Notes: a model not told the origin generated them from the sequence alone. Counted from the stretch's first letter, positions 1 to 8,989 are shown. The stretch is DNA of 64,000 bases from Pigmentiphaga litoralis (GCF_013408655.1 NZ_JACCBP010000001.1:1488001-1552000); one strand, 5' to 3'. Program-made: numbers and translations.

Positions 1-110
1 ACGACACCAATGCGCAGCGGGCCGGTTTGCGCCTGGACCGCCGGCGCAACCGCGCCCAGCAAGCCTGCGGACCAGAGTGCGGCGACGGCGGTTCTTTGTA
101 GCGTCTTCAT
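1..110 (-). CDS. Periplasmic ligand-binding receptor, N-terminal fragment (cut by window edge)
   Basis: Only the first 36 codons are inside the window. They encode a basic start (MKTLQR), a hydrophobic Ala/Leu-rich core and an Ala-x-Ala type cleavage site (VQAQ), so this is a Sec signal peptide. The mature start, TGPLRIGV, is typical of leucine/isoleucine/valine-type (Peripla_BP_6) receptors of branched-chain amino-acid ABC transporters, which often bind aromatic or other organic acids in this group of bacteria. A good AGGAGA ribosome site lies 7 bases before the ATG. The gene is last in the visible CoxLMS, ligase and hydratase operon, 68 bases after the hydratase stop, so the receptor may capture the pathway substrate. 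The family assignment rests on very few residues. Confidence 0.6.
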   Translation of the reverse strand, partial: MKTLQRTAVAALWSAGLLGAVAPAVQAQTGPLRIGV

Positions 111-178
111 GGCAAGTCTCCTGAATCGACCCGGTGTCCGGGCTCATGTCGTGGGTGGGCAGCAAGGCAGGCCCCGGT

Positions 179-985
179 TCAACTGCCCTTGAATGCCGGT
201 TTGCGTTTGCCGTGAAAGGCTTCGACCCCTTCCCGGAAATCGTCGGAACTGCGCAGTCGCGAATAGCAATGGCCTTCCAGTTCGATCGCGATCGACAGGG
301 GCGCATCTTCGGTGTCGTTCAGCAGTTTCTTGGCCGTGCGCTGCGCCAGCGGCGAAAAGGCGCGCAGTTCTTCGACCAGCGCGTCGGTGGCCTTTTCCAG
401 GTCGGCATCGGCCACGCAGTCCACCGCAATGCCCCAGTCGTAGGCCTGCGGTCCGGGAATGCGGCGCGACCGCATCACGATGTCCTTGGTGCGGCCCACG
501 CCAACCATCTTCTGCAGCCGAGCCGACCCGCCCGATCCCGGGATCTGTCCCAGCTTCTGTTCGGGCAGCGCGTACAAGGTGGTGTCGGTCACGATCCGGA
601 AGTCGCAGGCCAGTGAAATTTCGAAGCCCACGCCAAAGCAGTAGCCGCGATTGGCCGCGATCACCGGCTTGCTGCAGCGGAACGGCGCCGCCACATTCCA
701 GGCCAGCGCCGATACCTTTTCGGGCGTGGCTTCCATGAAGCCCTTGATGTCGCCGCCGCTGGAAAAATGTTCGCCGGTGCTGCGCAGCACGATCACGCGC
801 ACGCGCGGGTCGGCATCCAGCGCTTCGAAGACCAGGCGCAACTGATCGCGCTGCGGCATGGTGATGACGTTGAGCGGCGCGCGGTCGAGCACGATGTCGG
901 CACGTTCGCGCGCGGCATCCACCTCCACCCGAAAGCCTGAAAGATCGTCCAGCAGCGACTGCGCGGGGTGTGTGAGGTCAGACAC
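179..985 (-). CDS. Enoyl-CoA hydratase/isomerase (crotonase) family protein, 268 aa
   Basis: This crotonase-fold enzyme should hydrate, isomerise or cleave an acyl-CoA made by the ligase encoded just upstream. The oxyanion-hole segment SSGGDIKGF is at about residues 75-83. Both catalytic glutamates of true hydratases appear to be kept: E122 in FEISLACDF and E142 in LPEQKLGQIPG, so an active hydratase is more likely than a degenerate member. The start chosen is the GTG at 985, which has an AAGGAG ribosome site 7 bases upstream and overlaps the ligase stop by 8 bases. A longer in-frame reading exists but would run far back into the ligase. The substrate is unknown. A feruloyl-CoA hydratase/lyase-like role is possible next to a CoA ligase but cannot be shown from sequence. 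Confidence 0.88.
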   Translation of the reverse strand: MSDLTHPAQSLLDDLSGFRVEVDAARERADIVLDRAPLNVITMPQRDQLRLVFEALDADPRVRVIVLRSTGEHFSSGGDIKGFMEATPEKVSALAWNVAAPFRCSKPVIAANRGYCFGVGFEISLACDFRIVTDTTLYALPEQKLGQIPGSGGSARLQKMVGVGRTKDIVMRSRRIPGPQAYDWGIAVDCVADADLEKATDALVEELRAFSPLAQRTAKKLLNDTEDAPLSIAIELEGHCYSRLRSSDDFREGVEAFHGKRKPAFKGS

Positions 986-2597
986 TGTCTTGCTCCTTGG
1001 AAAGGGATGGTTCCGGTTCATAGTCGCCGGCCACCAGGCAACGCCGCAGCACTTTGCCGACGGGCGACTTGGGTATGGCCTGCACGAACACATAGTCGCG
1101 AGGCCGTTTGAAATTGACGAGGTCGGACGTGCGGCACCACGCGTCCAAAAGGGCGGCATCGACCGGGGCTGCGGTGTGGCTGCCTTGGCTGCCCGTACCC
1201 GCCGTCGCATGCCGTTTGACGAAGGCCACGACCCGCTGTCCCCAGCGTTCATCGGGCAGGCCTGCAACCGCAACTTCATCGACACCAGGGTGCAGAGACA
1301 GGACCGATTCAATGTCGACCGGCGAAATGTTTTCACCGCCCGAGATGATCATGTCGTCGACGCGGCCGGTCACGAACAGGTCGCCATCGGCGTCCACATA
1401 CCCCGTGTCGCCGGTGAAGTACCAGCCGCCTTTGAGCGACTTGGCATCCGCATCGGGACGGTTCCAGTAACCATCGAAAGCCTCGTCGCCCGCCAGATCG
1501 GCAATGATCTGCCCTTCCTGCCCGGCCGCGATGCGCGGGTGGGGCGTGGTGGCGTCCAGAGGCACGACGCCGATCCGCGTGTTGATGCCCGCGCGTCCCG
1601 CGCAGCCCGGCTTGGCGACGGCATCCTGATTGATCGTGCAGGTATAGACCTCGGACGATCCGTAGTGATTGACGAACAACTCGGGCTTGAAGGCGGCGTC
1701 AATGCGCTTGAGCAAGGCATCGTGCATGGGCGCGCCGGCAAAGCCGATCTTGGTCACCGACGTCACGTCGGTCTGCGCAAAGGTCGGGTGCGCCAGCATG
1801 TCGTGGTACAGGGTCGGGACCAGGTACAGGTTGGTGATGCGTTCGCTGGCGATCAGCCGCAGCACCGCGGCGGAGTCATAACGCGGCACGCACACGAACA
1901 GGCCATCCACCATCGCCATCGCCAGCAAGGACCGCACGCCCATGGTGTGATACAGCGGCATGACGCCCAGGGTGCGCTCGCCGCGCCGGTAGCTGTTCTG
2001 CGCCACGTGCGCCAGCGCGGCCGCGCGTTCCTGGCGATGGCGGCGCGGCACGCCCTTGGGTTTGCCGGTCGTGCCCGACGTGTACAGCATGAGCGAGATG
2101 TCTTCCGGCCCGCCGGACAGCGGCGGGTTGTCGCGGTCCAGGGGCGGCGCCGTCAGCAGATCGCTGAAGGACGTGGTGGCGCCGGTGGGCAGTGCTTGCG
2201 GCGTGGATGCCTCGCCCACCCCGATCCGCGCCATCTGCTGCGCCCTTTCCGACCCCGCCACCGCGTCGGCGCTGACCGCTTCGAACACGATGGCTCTGGC
2301 CCCCGAATCCACCGCGCAGTATTCGACTTCATCCGGCTTGGCGCGCCAGTTCAGCGGCGTGGCCACCACCCCCAGAAACTGGCAGGCCCAGTGCAGCGTA
2401 GCCATCTCCCAGCGGTTTTGCAGCACCAACAGCAGATGGTCGCCCCGCCCCAGTCCCAGTGCGGCCAGCCCACCCGCGACATGGCACACCTTGTCAAACC
2501 ACTGCGCGTAAGTCAGCCGGATGTCGCCATCGACGATCGCCAGCGCAACGGGACTGCGCTCGACGCTTTGGAGGAATGTGCGGCCCAGATCAAGCAT
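978..2597 (-). CDS. AMP-dependent acyl/aryl-CoA ligase, 539 aa
   Basis: A class I adenylate-forming (ANL) enzyme that should activate a carboxylic acid to its CoA thioester through an acyl-AMP. All core motifs are intact: the P-loop YTSGTTGKPKG near residues 172-182, YGSSE, the TGDTGYVDADGDLF stretch with GRVDD, SGGENI, and the C-terminal IPKSPVGKVLRR, whose catalytic lysine is about K515. The start at 2597 overlaps the stop of the iron-sulfur subunit gene by 8 bases and has a GAGGG site upstream. Seventeen additional in-frame codons exist but lie inside that gene. The position between a molybdenum hydroxylase and a crotonase suggests activation of an aromatic or short hydroxylated acid. The substrate is not predictable. 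Confidence 0.9.
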   Translation of the reverse strand: MLDLGRTFLQSVERSPVALAIVDGDIRLTYAQWFDKVCHVAGGLAALGLGRGDHLLLVLQNRWEMATLHWACQFLGVVATPLNWRAKPDEVEYCAVDSGARAIVFEAVSADAVAGSERAQQMARIGVGEASTPQALPTGATTSFSDLLTAPPLDRDNPPLSGGPEDISLMLYTSGTTGKPKGVPRRHRQERAAALAHVAQNSYRRGERTLGVMPLYHTMGVRSLLAMAMVDGLFVCVPRYDSAAVLRLIASERITNLYLVPTLYHDMLAHPTFAQTDVTSVTKIGFAGAPMHDALLKRIDAAFKPELFVNHYGSSEVYTCTINQDAVAKPGCAGRAGINTRIGVVPLDATTPHPRIAAGQEGQIIADLAGDEAFDGYWNRPDADAKSLKGGWYFTGDTGYVDADGDLFVTGRVDDMIISGGENISPVDIESVLSLHPGVDEVAVAGLPDERWGQRVVAFVKRHATAGTGSQGSHTAAPVDAALLDAWCRTSDLVNFKRPRDYVFVQAIPKSPVGKVLRRCLVAGDYEPEPSLSKEQDSV

Positions 2598-3168
2598 GGT
2601 TGCCCTCGTGTTCGGCAGGCGCGTTGGCACGCCGCGATGACGCGACATCCAGCACGGCCATCACAATGTTGGTGTAGCCGGTGCAGCGGCACAGATGGCC
2701 CGACAGCATCTCGCGCACTTCGGTTTCGGACGGGTCCGGGCGGCGTTCAAGAAAGTCGCTGCACGACATCAGGATCCCCGCCGTGCAGAAACCGCATTGC
2801 AAGGCGTGATGCCGCTTGAAGGCCTGCTGCAGGTCGCCGAGCGTGGGGGCCTTGGCCGATGGGGCGGCGGATCCAATGACGGCCGGCGGCGCGCCCGCCT
2901 CGACCCGGGCCAGTCCCTCCACCGTATCGATGCGGCTGCCCTCGGCCTGCGCGGCCAGCATCATGCAGGCACGCACCGCCACGCCATCGACCCGCACTGT
3001 GCAGGCGCCGCACACGCCGTGCTCGCAGCCCACATGCGTACCCGTCGCGCCCAATTCATGCCGCAAGAAGTCCGCCAGTGACGTGCGGTTGTCGCACCCG
3101 CCACTGCGCGGCCGCCCATTCAGCTGGATCGAAATCGTCGTCCGGCTGCGTTGCTCAAGTGCTTTCAT
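2590..3168 (-). CDS. Molybdenum hydroxylase (2Fe-2S) small subunit, CoxS-like, 192 aa
   Basis: Iron-sulfur subunit of a three-part xanthine dehydrogenase/CO dehydrogenase family enzyme, carrying electrons from the molybdenum centre to FAD. The plant-type cluster cysteines are C48, C53, C56 and C68 (CEHGVCGAC and a later Cys). The proximal cluster cysteines are C125, C128, C160 and C162 (QCGFC and LCRC). The length is slightly above the usual 155-170 residues because of a short inserted segment around residues 90-110. The ATG overlaps the stop of the FAD subunit gene as ATGA, indicating translational coupling. No twin-arginine signal is present, so the complex is probably cytoplasmic. The CO dehydrogenase label is structural only; see the large subunit. 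Confidence 0.92.
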   Translation of the reverse strand: MKALEQRSRTTISIQLNGRPRSGGCDNRTSLADFLRHELGATGTHVGCEHGVCGACTVRVDGVAVRACMMLAAQAEGSRIDTVEGLARVEAGAPPAVIGSAAPSAKAPTLGDLQQAFKRHHALQCGFCTAGILMSCSDFLERRPDPSETEVREMLSGHLCRCTGYTNIVMAVLDVASSRRANAPAEHEGNHA

Positions 3169-3983
3169 GCGCTTGCCTCCTCAATCACACGGCGTCCAAG
3201 GCGGCGCACCAGGTGCCGCCGATACTGCGCACTGGCATGCTGATCGTCCTGGGCCTCCAGGCTCCATGCAAAGTCGTTGAGGGCGTCATCCAGTGCCGAA
3301 CCTGACAGCCGCTCAATATTGAGCAGACGTGGACGATCCGACACGCCGCCCACCGCCAGCCGGATACCGTCGGCATCCACGCAGGCCGCCAGCGCCGCGA
3401 TGGCAAAGTCGCCGTGGCGCTGCGCCATCTCGGCAAAGGCGTAGCCCGTGCCGGCGCGGTGCACCGGGTAGCTCACGTCTTCCACCAGTTCGTCGGGCCG
3501 GCGCGCGGTCATCAACATGCCCTGGGCAAAGTCATCGGCCGACAGATCGCGGCGCCCCTGGCGCGACCGCAGGCCCACGCGCCCGCCCAGTGCCAGGAGC
3601 ACCACAGGCAGTTCCGCACTCGGGTCGGCATGCGCGATCGACCCGCACACGGTGCCGCGATTGCGGATCTGGAAATGCGAGATATACGGAAAGGCGCGCT
3701 TGAGCAACGGCACTTCGTCGCCGAGCGTCGGCCGCCATTCCACGCTGGCTTGGGTGGCCGACGCACCGATCACCAGCGCATCGTTGACGATCCGCGCATA
3801 GGCCAGCGGCGCGATGCGCGAGATGTCCACGACCACCTTGGGTTGCGCAAGACGCATGTTCAGCGCGGCCATCAAGGACTGCCCGCCGGCCAGGATGCGG
3901 GCATCGTCGCCATGCTGGTCCAGCAGTTCCAGCACTTCGTCGACGGTGTCGCAGCGGTAGTAATCGTAAAGACCGGGCTTCAT
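3165..3983 (-). CDS. Molybdenum hydroxylase FAD-binding subunit, CoxM-like, 272 aa
   Basis: Medium subunit of the molybdenum hydroxylase complex. It binds FAD and passes electrons to the final acceptor. The two FAD-contact stretches are visible: LAGGQSLMAALNMRL around residues 31-45 and TVCGSIAHADPSAELP around 111-126. The length fits the family (about 270-290). The gene overlaps its neighbours on both sides by four bases (ATGA), with the large subunit gene upstream and the 2Fe-2S subunit gene downstream, so the three subunits are likely made in a coupled, fixed ratio. The electron acceptor could be NAD, oxygen or quinone; the sequence alone does not decide. Confidence 0.92.
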   Translation of the reverse strand: MKPGLYDYYRCDTVDEVLELLDQHGDDARILAGGQSLMAALNMRLAQPKVVVDISRIAPLAYARIVNDALVIGASATQASVEWRPTLGDEVPLLKRAFPYISHFQIRNRGTVCGSIAHADPSAELPVVLLALGGRVGLRSRQGRRDLSADDFAQGMLMTARRPDELVEDVSYPVHRAGTGYAFAEMAQRHGDFAIAALAACVDADGIRLAVGGVSDRPRLLNIERLSGSALDDALNDFAWSLEAQDDQHASAQYRRHLVRRLGRRVIEEASA

Positions 3984-6900
3984 GACACGTCTCCACCAAA
4001 CAGGCGGCCAACCATGCGACGCCAGAACGAGGGACCGTCCGCCATCGACGCCGATGCGGCCTGACCCGGCCCCGGATTGGCACTGTGGATTCCGCGGCCC
4101 GACGCGGCAGTCGTGCCGTCGGCAACCCGCGCATCGAACGATGCGCCGACCTGGGTGCCAGACCGACTTTCCGCCTGTTTGCCCAATTGTTCGAACAATT
4201 GCTTCAGCACGATCTTGGCCGCGCCTTCCAGCATCCGGCCGCCGACCGCCGCGACCTTGCCGCTGACATCGGCGTGGTAGTCGTAGCTCAATCGCGTTCC
4301 GGCGCCCGACGGCGTCAGCTCCACGCTGCCGCTGCCGCTGGCCGTTCCCAATGACGACGTTCCGGCCCCGGCCAGCCGCAGCCGATGCGGCGGGTCGAGT
4401 TCAGACAGGCTGATCTCGGCCGCATACCGGGCCTTGACCATGCCGACACCCAAGGTCACATCGGCGCGGTACTGGTTCTCGCCGGTGCTTTCCAGGGCGT
4501 GGCATCCCGGGATCACCTTGGCCAGGGCAACCGGATCCAGCAGCACCGCGAAAATTGCTTCGGGCGTCGCGGCCAGTTCCACACTGCCCTGCGCGCTGAG
4601 TCCTTTGCCTGCCTTGCCCTTGCCTGCGTTGGCATGGTCCCCTGCCCGGGTGCCGGTCGCCAGATTCATCGCACCGCCGCCCACCCCGGCCGCCACCGCA
4701 GCGGGCGCGCCGTTCGACGCGTGGACCGCTGCGCCGGCCCCGTGCACCGTGTCGGCATCCCGACGCGCAGACCCGCCCGGGCTCCCGGCACGCGGCGGCG
4801 TTTCATCCATGCCCATCAACGCCATCACCTTCGACGGCGTCAGCGGCAGCACGACATTGGCCACGCCCAGCGCATCGGCCACGGCATTGGCGATGCATAC
4901 CGGCGTGCTCATGTTGTTGCCCTCCCCCAGCCCCTTCGCGCCCAAGGGCGTGAAGGGTGATGGCGTCGACATGTGCACGATGACCGGCTCGGGCACTTCG
5001 CATGCCGTCGGCACCAGGTAATCCGCAAAGGTCCCGGACTGGAAACTGCCGTCGCCGCCATAGGCGAACTCTTCCATCAATGCCGCGCCCAGCCCCTGTG
5101 CAAAAGCCCCGCGGATCTGCCCGTCGGCCAGGGCCGGGTTCAGCAAGGTGCCGGCGTCATGACAGGTCACGTAGCGATCGATGCGCACCCGGCCGGTGTC
5201 GGGATCCACTTCCACGGCGCAGATGTCGAACGCAAAACCGTAGGCCGCCGATGTGTTGACCCGGTCGTCATCGGTCGGCGCTTCAAGCTGTTCAGGCGTC
5301 CAGAACACTGTCTCGCGCAGCCCCACTTCCACGCCGTGCGGAAGCAGTGCGGGGGCCCAATGCGGACCCGCGGCCAGCCGCGCGAACGGCAGCGTGCGCT
5401 CGGGCGTGGGCCCTGCAAACACCTGCCCGCCGGCAAAGCACACGGCGGCCGGTTCGCACGCCAGCAAGGGCGCGGCAATCGATGCCAGCTTGTCACGCAG
5501 CTTGACCGCCGCCAGGTGCAGCGTGCCCGCGACCGCGCCGGCAAAGCGGCTGGAATAGTTGCCCGCCGCCACCGACCACGCATCTTTCTGGCTGTCGAAT
5601 TCGGCATTGACGGTAATGTCGGCAGGCCGCAATCCGAACACGTCGGCCACCACCTGCGCGGCCGCCGTGCGATGCCCCTGCCCTTGCGGCGTCGAGTCGA
5701 TCAGTGCGGTCACGCCGCCCAGCAGATCGATGGACACCGTGGCCGACGCGATCGCCCCGTTCTTGGGACCCGCCTTGGCGCGCTGTTCCGGCGTCAACGC
5801 CGTCGAGATATAGCCCATGTTGGAAATCGACGGCTCGACAATCGCCGCATATCCGATGCCATACAGCCGCCCTGCCCGCCGCGCCGTGTCACGCCGCTCG
5901 ATCAGTTCGGCCAGCCCGCCCTGGTCCGCCGCCAAGGACAGTCCCAGGGGATAGTTGCCGGAATCCAGCAGCGCGCCTGCCGCCGCGCGATACGGAAACG
6001 CATCGGGCTGAATGAAGTTGCGGCGATACACGTCCAGCGGATCCAGCCCCAGCTCCACGGCGATCCGCTGCATCAGGCGTTCCAGCGCGAAATACACCTG
6101 CGGCCCGCCAAAGCCGCGCACCAGTCCGGCGGGCGTTTTGTTGGTCATTACGACACGATTGCGCACCCGCAGATTGGGGATCGTGTAGGCCCCGGTCAGG
6201 CAGCCATGCATGCGATAGAAGGTGGCCGGCTCCGGCGCACGCAGGTAGCCGCCCACGTCATCGAACTGATCAAAGTCCAGCGCCAGGATGCGGCCATCGT
6301 CTTCCACGGCTGCCTGGATCGTCGACACGCGGCCCGTGGCCGACGTGGCCGCCACCAGATGCTCCAGCCGGTCTTCCACCCACTTGACCGGGGCCCCTGC
6401 CTTGCGGGCCGCCAGGCACATCATCACGATGTACGGGAATACGCCCTGCTTGACGCCGAAGCTGCCGCCCGAATCGGGCGGCGTGCGCAAGCGCAGGCGC
6501 GCCGCCGGAATCTGCAGCGCCAGCGCCATCACGGTGTGCAACGAAAACGGCCCCTGGAAATTCGACGTGGCCTCATAGCCTTCATCGCCTGGCATGAACT
6601 CGGCCAGCACCACGTAGCACTCGATGGGCGTGCAGGAATTGCGGGGGTATTGGACGGTCAGCCCGACCCGATGCGGCGCCGTTGCGAAGGTGCCGTCCGG
6701 ATCACCGTAGGAAAAGTGGCGGTCGCTAGGAACATTGCTGCCCACAGCCGGATGCAGCAGGGCTGCGTCGGCCGCGATGGCGTCTTCCACGTCCACCACC
6801 GCCGGCAAGGCCTCGTAAGTGACGACGATGGCATCCAGCGCGTCTTCGGCCAGCGCCCGCGTCTCAGCCATCACCACGGCCACCGGTTCGCCCACGTAGC

Positions 6901-7255
6901 GCACGGTGTCCACGGCCAGGCAGTAATGTTCCATGGGGCTTTTGACGCCGACCACGAAAGGCCGGGTCCACGCCTTGACGTCCGCGCCGGTCAATACGGC
7001 GCGCACGCCGGGCCAGGCCAGCGCCGGTGCGGCATCGACCGCCAGCACCCGGGCATGGGCGTGGGGCGAACGCAGCACGGCGGCGTGCAAGGTGCCGGGC
7101 CGGGCGCCCAGGTCGTCGGCAAAGCGGCCGCGGCCTGTCAGCAGCGCGTCGTCTTCAACGCGGGGCATCCTTTGACCGACGTGGGCGTGCGCGCCCGCGT
7201 CCTGTTCTGCTTTCACGTCTCTCTGTCCCGCCGACGGTCGCCTCAGCGGCGCCAT
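3980..7255 (-). CDS. Molybdopterin-binding large subunit fused to a CoxG/SRPBCC domain, 1091 aa
   Basis: Residues about 25-820 form a complete CoxL/xanthine dehydrogenase-type molybdopterin subunit. The active-site loop reads PAGLVRGFGGPQ near residue 378, not the Cys-bearing loop of true form I CO dehydrogenase, so CO oxidation is unlikely. The base-acting glutamate motif GLGEGN is near 773. A low-complexity Ala/Gly linker (about 820-880) follows. Residues about 883-1028 resemble CoxG, an SRPBCC-fold carbon-monoxide-dehydrogenase subunit G, and the C-terminus ends in FWRRMVGRLFGG, a short basic/aromatic tail that could contact membrane. Normal CoxL is about 770-810 residues, so the extra 280 are a genuine fusion. 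The start is uncertain: the ATG at 7255 or a GTG at 7216 (GAGAG site before it). The substrate is unknown. Confidence 0.88.
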   Translation of the reverse strand: MAPLRRPSAGQRDVKAEQDAGAHAHVGQRMPRVEDDALLTGRGRFADDLGARPGTLHAAVLRSPHAHARVLAVDAAPALAWPGVRAVLTGADVKAWTRPFVVGVKSPMEHYCLAVDTVRYVGEPVAVVMAETRALAEDALDAIVVTYEALPAVVDVEDAIAADAALLHPAVGSNVPSDRHFSYGDPDGTFATAPHRVGLTVQYPRNSCTPIECYVVLAEFMPGDEGYEATSNFQGPFSLHTVMALALQIPAARLRLRTPPDSGGSFGVKQGVFPYIVMMCLAARKAGAPVKWVEDRLEHLVAATSATGRVSTIQAAVEDDGRILALDFDQFDDVGGYLRAPEPATFYRMHGCLTGAYTIPNLRVRNRVVMTNKTPAGLVRGFGGPQVYFALERLMQRIAVELGLDPLDVYRRNFIQPDAFPYRAAAGALLDSGNYPLGLSLAADQGGLAELIERRDTARRAGRLYGIGYAAIVEPSISNMGYISTALTPEQRAKAGPKNGAIASATVSIDLLGGVTALIDSTPQGQGHRTAAAQVVADVFGLRPADITVNAEFDSQKDAWSVAAGNYSSRFAGAVAGTLHLAAVKLRDKLASIAAPLLACEPAAVCFAGGQVFAGPTPERTLPFARLAAGPHWAPALLPHGVEVGLRETVFWTPEQLEAPTDDDRVNTSAAYGFAFDICAVEVDPDTGRVRIDRYVTCHDAGTLLNPALADGQIRGAFAQGLGAALMEEFAYGGDGSFQSGTFADYLVPTACEVPEPVIVHMSTPSPFTPLGAKGLGEGNNMSTPVCIANAVADALGVANVVLPLTPSKVMALMGMDETPPRAGSPGGSARRDADTVHGAGAAVHASNGAPAAVAAGVGGGAMNLATGTRAGDHANAGKGKAGKGLSAQGSVELAATPEAIFAVLLDPVALAKVIPGCHALESTGENQYRADVTLGVGMVKARYAAEISLSELDPPHRLRLAGAGTSSLGTASGSGSVELTPSGAGTRLSYDYHADVSGKVAAVGGRMLEGAAKIVLKQLFEQLGKQAESRSGTQVGASFDARVADGTTAASGRGIHSANPGPGQAASASMADGPSFWRRMVGRLFGGDVS

Positions 7256-7325
7256 CGGTCTTCATGTCGATGGACGCAGTCTAGGCAGCAGGAGGACGAA
7301 AGGCCTTACCGAGGAATCCGGCCAC

Positions 7326-8189
7326 TTACCCTTGAGTCTGTTTTTCGTAATGCTGCACCACGCGCCGGAAGTCCGTCGGCGCGCTGCCGATGTGCTGGCG
7401 GAAGAACCGCGTGAAGTGGCTCGGCGCCGAAAAGCCCAGTCGCGACGAGATGTCGGCCAGCGGCTGGCGCGTGTGCGTCAGGTCGGTGATCGCCGCTTCC
7501 ATGCGCAGCACGTTGCTGTAGACATTGGGCGTCAGGCGCGTGCAGCGCCGGAACAGCGTAAAGAAATGCGCGCGCGATAACCCGCTGTGCATCGCCACGC
7601 GGTCCATGTCAAATTCGGCGCCCAGGTTCTGGCGCATGTAGCCAATGGCCTTGCGGATGCGCGGATCGCCGCCGATGGCGCTTTGCGCATGCAGCAAATG
7701 GCGCATGTTGCGCCATTCCGAAAACGGATCGATCACCGCGATCATCAGGTCGAACAGCACGGTTTCAAGCCGCTCGGCCGGAATGTCGTCGGCGTACAGC
7801 ATTTCCATGGCCAGGTCGTCGGCCAGCTTGCGGATCCGCGCCGAAATCTCGACACAGGGATTGGGAAAGAACTGCGGATGCGCCGCGACTGACAGATGCC
7901 GCTGGATTTCCCCCAGCCACGCCGGCTCGACATACAGCGCAAGGATCACCGTGGGCGGCGCCAGGGCGCCGGGGTGTTCATACGAATGCGACTCCCAGGC
8001 GTTGACGAGCACCGCGGTGTCGTCGGTCAGCGGCGTGATCCGGTCCCGCACCCGGAAGGCCGTGTCGGCGCCGCTTGCCTTGATCAGCACATGGCAATGA
8101 TGGTGCGCATGCGTGACGAGCGGCTTGTCCATGTCGAGCAATGCGACACGGCCGAACCTGCCCTGGAATATCCTGATAGCCGTCGACAC
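7326..8189 (-). CDS. AraC-family transcriptional regulator, 287 aa
   Basis: The N-terminal half has a cupin-like effector domain with a histidine-rich HAHHHCHV stretch at about residues 26-33. The C-terminal hundred residues carry two helix-turn-helix units of the AraC type (FDMDRVAMHSGLSRAHFFTL, then ADISSRLGFSAPSHFTRFFR). The gene is the first upstream of the molybdenum hydroxylase operon, same strand, 70 bases before coxL, so it is the obvious candidate regulator of that operon. Known relatives usually activate catabolic genes on binding the substrate or an intermediate. The effector is not known. The 98 bases upstream (8190-8287) would hold its own promoter. Confidence 0.9.
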   Translation of the reverse strand: MSTAIRIFQGRFGRVALLDMDKPLVTHAHHHCHVLIKASGADTAFRVRDRITPLTDDTAVLVNAWESHSYEHPGALAPPTVILALYVEPAWLGEIQRHLSVAAHPQFFPNPCVEISARIRKLADDLAMEMLYADDIPAERLETVLFDLMIAVIDPFSEWRNMRHLLHAQSAIGGDPRIRKAIGYMRQNLGAEFDMDRVAMHSGLSRAHFFTLFRRCTRLTPNVYSNVLRMEAAITDLTHTRQPLADISSRLGFSAPSHFTRFFRQHIGSAPTDFRRVVQHYEKQTQG

Positions 8190-8287
8190 ACCGTCTCCTT
8201 ATCGACTTCGATGACCCGGGCCTGTCGATCATTATTGTTGTGCCCGAAGCTATCTTACACGCCGATGTCAACGGATCGGCACCGCCT

Positions 8288-8989
8288 TCATGGCTGGCTG
8301 AAGCGGTGCTGGTTGGCGCTCAGGTAGGCGTCGCGCGACGGCAGGAGGTGCTCGCGGCACAGGGTGACCAGGGCATCCCGGTCCCCTGCCTTCAGGGCCG
8401 CGATCATCTGCCAGTGTTCGCGGCAGGCCTTTTGCCGGTAGTCGGGCGACACCAGCGAACTGAAGCGGATCGGGTGGGTCTGCCGCGCATATTCGGCGAT
8501 CGCCCGCTGCAGCACGACGTTGCCGGTCAGCCCAAACAGGGCCTGGTGGAAACGCACGTTGGCGCGAAACACACGCCGCGGATCGTTGGCCTGCACCGCG
8601 GCGTCGTGCGCTTCCTGGATCTCGATCAGTTCGTTCAAGGCATCCGGATCGGGCGACTGCGGAATCAGGCTGGCCGCCTGCGTTTCCAGCAAGGCCCGCA
8701 ACTGATACAGCTCGGACACTTCCTTGGGCGTGAACGACCGCACCAGGGATCCGATATTGCGCCGCCGCTCGGTCAGGCCCAGGCGATCCAACATGGCCAG
8801 CACCTCGCGCACCACATGCCGCTTGATGCCGAAACGATGCATCAGATCGTCTTCGATCAATCGTTCGCGCGGGTTGAGGACGCCCAGCACGATGTCTTCT
8901 TCCAACGCGGCAACGACCCGCGCCACCGGGTCGGCTGTCGTGTCGTCAAGAATGACCGCATCGGGTGCGTGAAGCAGGGCTGTGTCCAT
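8288..8989 (-). CDS. GntR-family (FCD) transcriptional regulator, 233 aa
   Basis: An N-terminal winged helix (about residues 15-75, including GIKRHVVREVLAMLDRLGL) is followed by an all-helical FCD ligand domain (about 80-215). Family members often bind carboxylate ligands, with a metal held by Asp/His residues such as HQALFGLTGN and REHWQMIAALKAGD here. The gene lies 39 bases downstream of the dehydratase on the same strand, so it probably controls the dehydratase and the divergent Bug receptor. The ATG at 8989 was taken as start; an in-frame TTG at 9013 would add eight residues, and neither has a clear ribosome site. Confidence 0.87.
   Translation of the reverse strand: MDTALLHAPDAVILDDTTADPVARVVAALEEDIVLGVLNPRERLIEDDLMHRFGIKRHVVREVLAMLDRLGLTERRRNIGSLVRSFTPKEVSELYQLRALLETQAASLIPQSPDPDALNELIEIQEAHDAAVQANDPRRVFRANVRFHQALFGLTGNVVLQRAIAEYARQTHPIRFSSLVSPDYRQKACREHWQMIAALKAGDRDALVTLCREHLLPSRDAYLSANQHRFSQP

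Noticed and set aside
858..2819. Long plus-strand open frame over the CoA ligase
   Set aside because: It is Arg/His/Ala-rich shadow coding opposite a clear ligase; it has no domain and no ribosome site.
3980..7255. CO dehydrogenase (form I) assignment
   Set aside because: The active-site loop carries RGFGG rather than the Cys-containing CO dehydrogenase loop, so only the subunit fold can be claimed.
4973..7414. 813-codon plus-strand open frame across coxL
   Set aside because: A shadow of high-GC coding on the other strand; no recognisable motif and extreme Arg/Gly/His content.
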